A DNA stretch of 8,331 bases from assembly GCA_030648695.1 (NCBI GenBank), contig JAUSHG010000048.1, positions 1 to 8,331 on the forward strand, in the 5' to 3' direction. Shown one piece after another: positions 8,275-8,331 of the stretch. Position 1 is the first letter of the stretch. Each line of letters starts with the position of its first letter. Below the pieces are notes generated by a model. The model did no database searches, had not been told where the DNA came from, and was given only the letters and a program-made list of their open reading frames with translations. The translations under genes and the position numbers were made by a program. This DNA comes from a bacterium (GTDB lineage: Bacteria > Patescibacteriota > Minisyncoccia > Phycocordibacterales > UBA10002).

Positions 8275-8331
8275 TCTCCCTTACTAAAGGGAGCACTGCC
8301 GTCTTCGGCAGGTGGGTTGTATCTCCCTTAC
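8275..8331 (+). repeat. Modular repeat unit abutting the ZIP stop, then a partial second unit
   Basis: Outer hairpin CTCCCTTACTAAAGGGAG (8276-8293), perfect inner hairpin CTGCCG-TCTT-CGGCAG (8296-8311), and GGTGGGTTGT to 8320. A new unit begins at 8321 with ATCTCCCTTAC and runs off the window. The first unit starts at the base after the ZIP stop and may terminate its transcript. Confidence 0.88.

Overview
The window carries six protein genes and an unusual load of short palindromic repeats. The gene content suggests an ultra-small Patescibacteria (Candidate Phyla Radiation) bacterium, probably of the Parcubacteria type. This is inference from style: a compact housekeeping sigma factor with a lysine/arginine-rich head, a UvrD-like helicase fused to a RecB/AddB-type nuclease, a membrane-anchored DsbA-like protein, promoters that sit almost on the start codon, and mosaic palindromic repeats. 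TGA serves as a normal stop (rpoD and the helicase end in TGA), which argues against the Gracilibacteria/SR1 code.

Layout. 24-1268 (+) is rpoD, the primary sigma factor. 1269-1453 is a convergent gap with two hairpins and two short tandem repeats. 1454-1837 (-) is an unrecognised 127-residue protein with its own terminator, Shine-Dalgarno and promoter. 1838-2011 is a divergent promoter region with a perfect 17-bp inverted repeat between the two promoters. 2012-5248 (+) is a 1078-residue superfamily-1 helicase/nuclease, interrupted in frame by four different palindromic repeat insertions. 5249-5545 holds two more palindromic repeats, a rho-independent terminator, a strong promoter and a leader of about 115 nt. 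5546-6286 (+) is an exported protein of unknown function with a terminator. 6339-6484 is a cluster of three modular repeat units. 6483-7328 (-) is a membrane-anchored DsbA-like thiol oxidoreductase. 7329-7503 is a divergent promoter region with a 48-nt palindrome. 7504-8274 (+) is a ZIP-family metal transporter, and further modular repeat units follow to the window end.

How the parts relate. The genes are single transcription units rather than an operon. rpoD supplies the sigma factor that would read the TATAAT-like -10 boxes seen throughout. In four genes (rpoD, helicase, DsbA-like, ZIP) the -10 box ends only 6-9 nt before the ATG and no Shine-Dalgarno is visible, which predicts leaderless or nearly leaderless mRNAs. 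The other two genes have normal leaders and Shine-Dalgarno sequences.

The most notable signal is the repeat biology. By eye there are about eight palindromic families in 8.3 kb. Four of them lie inside the helicase/nuclease reading frame without breaking it, apparently in loops between conserved motifs. One modular family (outer hairpin, variable inner hairpin, GGGTTGT end) occurs both inside that gene and directly at the 3' ends of three neighbouring genes, and its inner hairpin changes sequence while keeping its pairing.
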